Source of the DNA: CALGLS01 sp964508085
Lineage (GTDB): Bacteria; Bacteroidota; Bacteroidia; Chitinophagales; Saprospiraceae
Direction: 5' to 3'
Assembly (NCBI GenBank): GCA_964508085.1
Contig: CAZDTI010000003.1
Coordinates: 1 to 64,000, forward strand
DNA: 64,000 nt
In this document: positions 62,416 through 64,000 of the stretch, one piece after another
How positions within the stretch are numbered: position 1 is the first letter of the stretch
Layout of the letters: each line of letters opens with the position of its first letter
Position numbers and translations under genes: made by a program
Notes under the pieces: generated by a model
The model's input: only the letters and a program-made list of their open reading frames with translations
What the model was told of the DNA's origin: nothing
Database searches by the model: none

Positions 62416-63768
62416 TCAATAGTTAAAAACATTTGAGACCTCCAACTCTGGATTCAATTGCTCCAACTGATCTCGTACCATTTTTCGATACGTCTTATCT
62501 CCATCATAATTACCAACCTTCATAACCTGAAATTTAGTGTATCCAAAAGTACTTGGCAGGTTGACCTTCCATTTTCCTCCTTCTTTGTTTAGGATAACAT
62601 AGAATCCAATGCTTTCCCTGGTCTGCAATATATTTGAAATCAATTTTACAAGAACGCTAGCCTGCGTTCTTGATTTCATTTCAACAGAAGAAAACCGTGG
62701 AGATTTTATATGATCATCAATACTCCACAATCCAACGTTCAACAACTTTGTATAAAAACCAAATTCCTTAAGTAATTCATCATCCTTAACAGGAAATTTA
62801 CCTTTCATTGACACACAAAAAGAATAGTACGCATGTAACATAATACTATAAGTGGCAGATCTGAATCCTGAATTTCGTATAAACTCATTCATTTTTTGTT
62901 TATCTCCTACTCTTGCTAAGCGTGCAACTTCTAATAAATATTTTTTGGAATCCGCGTCCAACATAACGAGTGAAGAGTCTATAGACATTTGGGTTACGAA
63001 CTTCTGGACAACCCCTTGCAACTCTGCTTTTAAAGCATCTCCCTCTTTCAAATAAACATGAAAATCTCCGTCCTTTTTCCGTTCTGCATTATATAGCTTT
63101 AATGGTGTTTCATTTGCTAAACCGGGCAGCACCATTCCAGAAATAGCCGCTGATGACCCTTTCACATAATGGCTGTTTTTGACATCTAATTTAGCAATAG
63201 TCTTTTTCAGAAAAGAAGCTTGATCTAATACAAAAGCAGTTCCCATATTGTTACTCCTTTTACTACCTAGATCTGATTGGACATAACGTAAAACAACAGA
63301 ATCCGGCAATACCTTATCTACTTTCACCTCATAAAAGGTTTTATTATCTGCCGACAATGCATAATAATCTTCAGTTGTTGGCTCTTTAATTCTTGCTAGC
63401 AACTCCTCCTCCGCTTTTTCTTTACGGGCTGCTTGTGCTTCTATTCCTTTACGCTCTTTCATTGAACTCTGCATCGTAAAATAGCCAAAGGCAATTAAAC
63501 CTAACAATATTCCTGCAAATCCATAAATAGGGGTTTTAGGTCGACCATAAGCCTGATCGAAAAATTTTGACATCTCTGGATTTACTTTATAGGACTTACC
63601 ATCTATTTTCATCATCCACAATTTTTCAAATGGGAAAATTGGAATAAAGAGAATGTGAAAAACCCGTAATCCGCATTGAAAACTAGCCCCTCTCTCTACA
63701 GGGAGTTCAGGAGGCAACTGATTTCTGGATATTGTTTTTAATGGAATAGTGTAGTAACCAAGGATCAT
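62416..63768 (-). CDS. Membrane-anchored protein of unknown function
   Basis: The 450-residue protein has a short hydrophobic stretch near residues 35-47 (VFHILFIPIFPF) and one clear membrane helix at about 81-99 (YGFAGILLGLIAFGYFTMQ). A charged linker and a soluble domain of about 330 residues follow (YALSADNKTFYEVKVDKVLP; WSIDDHIKSPRFSSVEMKS). The first 75 residues look like a small cytoplasmic cap seen in hypothetical Bacteroidota proteins. I recognise no catalytic motif. It is not obviously in an operon; a minus-strand terminator belonging to a gene outside the window lies upstream. Confidence 0.7.
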   Translation of the reverse strand: MILGYYTIPLKTISRNQLPPELPVERGASFQCGLRVFHILFIPIFPFEKLWMMKIDGKSYKVNPEMSKFFDQAYGRPKTPIYGFAGILLGLIAFGYFTMQSSMKERKGIEAQAARKEKAEEELLARIKEPTTEDYYALSADNKTFYEVKVDKVLPDSVVLRYVQSDLGSKRSNNMGTAFVLDQASFLKKTIAKLDVKNSHYVKGSSAAISGMVLPGLANETPLKLYNAERKKDGDFHVYLKEGDALKAELQGVVQKFVTQMSIDSSLVMLDADSKKYLLEVARLARVGDKQKMNEFIRNSGFRSATYSIMLHAYYSFCVSMKGKFPVKDDELLKEFGFYTKLLNVGLWSIDDHIKSPRFSSVEMKSRTQASVLVKLISNILQTRESIGFYVILNKEGGKWKVNLPSTFGYTKFQVMKVGNYDGDKTYRKMVRDQLEQLNPELEVSNVFNY

Positions 63769-63924
63769 ATCTAAAGTTTTAGTTTATTAGTAAATAGCCT
63801 TCGCTTCGCTTCATGAAATACAGAAGAAACTGGGGAGCTTCGACTGGCACTTAAAACCACCAAAGTAATACTTCCAATCAGAATATCCAAAAGGAAACCT
63901 CATAAGAGCAGTACATCTCTAAAC

Positions 63925-63960
63925 GAAAAAAAACCCGGCTACATAATTGTAGCCGAGGTT
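63925..63960 (-). terminator. Intrinsic terminator of a minus-strand gene beyond the right edge
   Basis: On the minus strand AACCtCGGCTACA pairs with TGTAGCCGGGTT (twelve pairs, one bulge, four-base loop) and is followed by eight T residues. The gene it ends must lie to the right of the window. Confidence 0.85.
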
Positions 63961-64000
63961 ATACTATATAATATTGGGAAAAAACTCTTGTACCATCTTT

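Overview
The window looks like part of a draft chromosome scaffold from a Bacteroidota bacterium, probably the Saprospiria (Lewinella/Phaeodactylibacter-like). The lineage call rests on three things. There are many very large exported proteins with type IX secretion (T9SS) C-terminal domains: the gliding-motility-associated type with a YIPNAFSPNGDGIND motif, and the shorter type with an LFPNPV motif. Promoters fit the Bacteroidota pattern TTG-N19..21-TAnnTTTG, and Shine-Dalgarno sites are largely absent. The solenoid and T9SS families present are typical of that group. A 100-N block at 14475-14574 marks a scaffold gap inside a tandem repeat.

Layout. 1-1624 is the 5' part of a secreted lamin-tail protein with a degenerate cupredoxin domain. 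2-9 kb holds housekeeping and small genes: rmuC, a DinB-like protein, a DUF937-like protein, an RRM RNA-binding protein, miaA, a PnuC-like transporter and a divergent XRE regulator/small gene pair. 9-13.6 kb holds a TPR lipoprotein, an alpha-solenoid protein back to back with a short double-glycine-leader peptide gene, tRNA-Ala(GGC), and an HNH protein. 14.0-14.8 kb is a roughly 54-bp tandem repeat array. 15-16.2 kb has a PAP2 phosphatase and a self-contained 35-residue peptide gene. 16-22 kb is one 1897-residue T9SS protein. 22-29 kb holds MscS, an ECF sigma factor with a membrane partner, small membrane proteins and an HtrA-type protease. 29.9-32.1 kb is a four-gene operon with a eukaryote-like small Ras GTPase and a longin-like partner. 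32-35 kb is a two-component pair. 35-40 kb has a radical SAM/twitch protein and an SF1 helicase-nuclease fusion. 39.8-62.2 kb is dominated by T9SS cargo: two paralogous leucine-rich proteins, a DGTxxGT-repeat protein, a choice-of-anchor-B protein and an M43 protease/SprB-repeat giant. Each leucine-rich gene is paired with a divergent solenoid gene.

How genes may work together. The most striking pattern is a cytoplasmic alpha-solenoid gene divergently transcribed from a gene for an exported product. It occurs three times: solenoid plus GG-leader peptide near 12 kb, and two paralogous solenoid plus leucine-rich T9SS protein modules at 39.8-45.3 kb and 57.1-62.2 kb. The GTPase operon is a second candidate system. 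Several families of structured intergenic repeats also appear, some with paired base changes between copies that preserve stems. All functional statements come from reading motifs in the translated sequence; no database searches were run.
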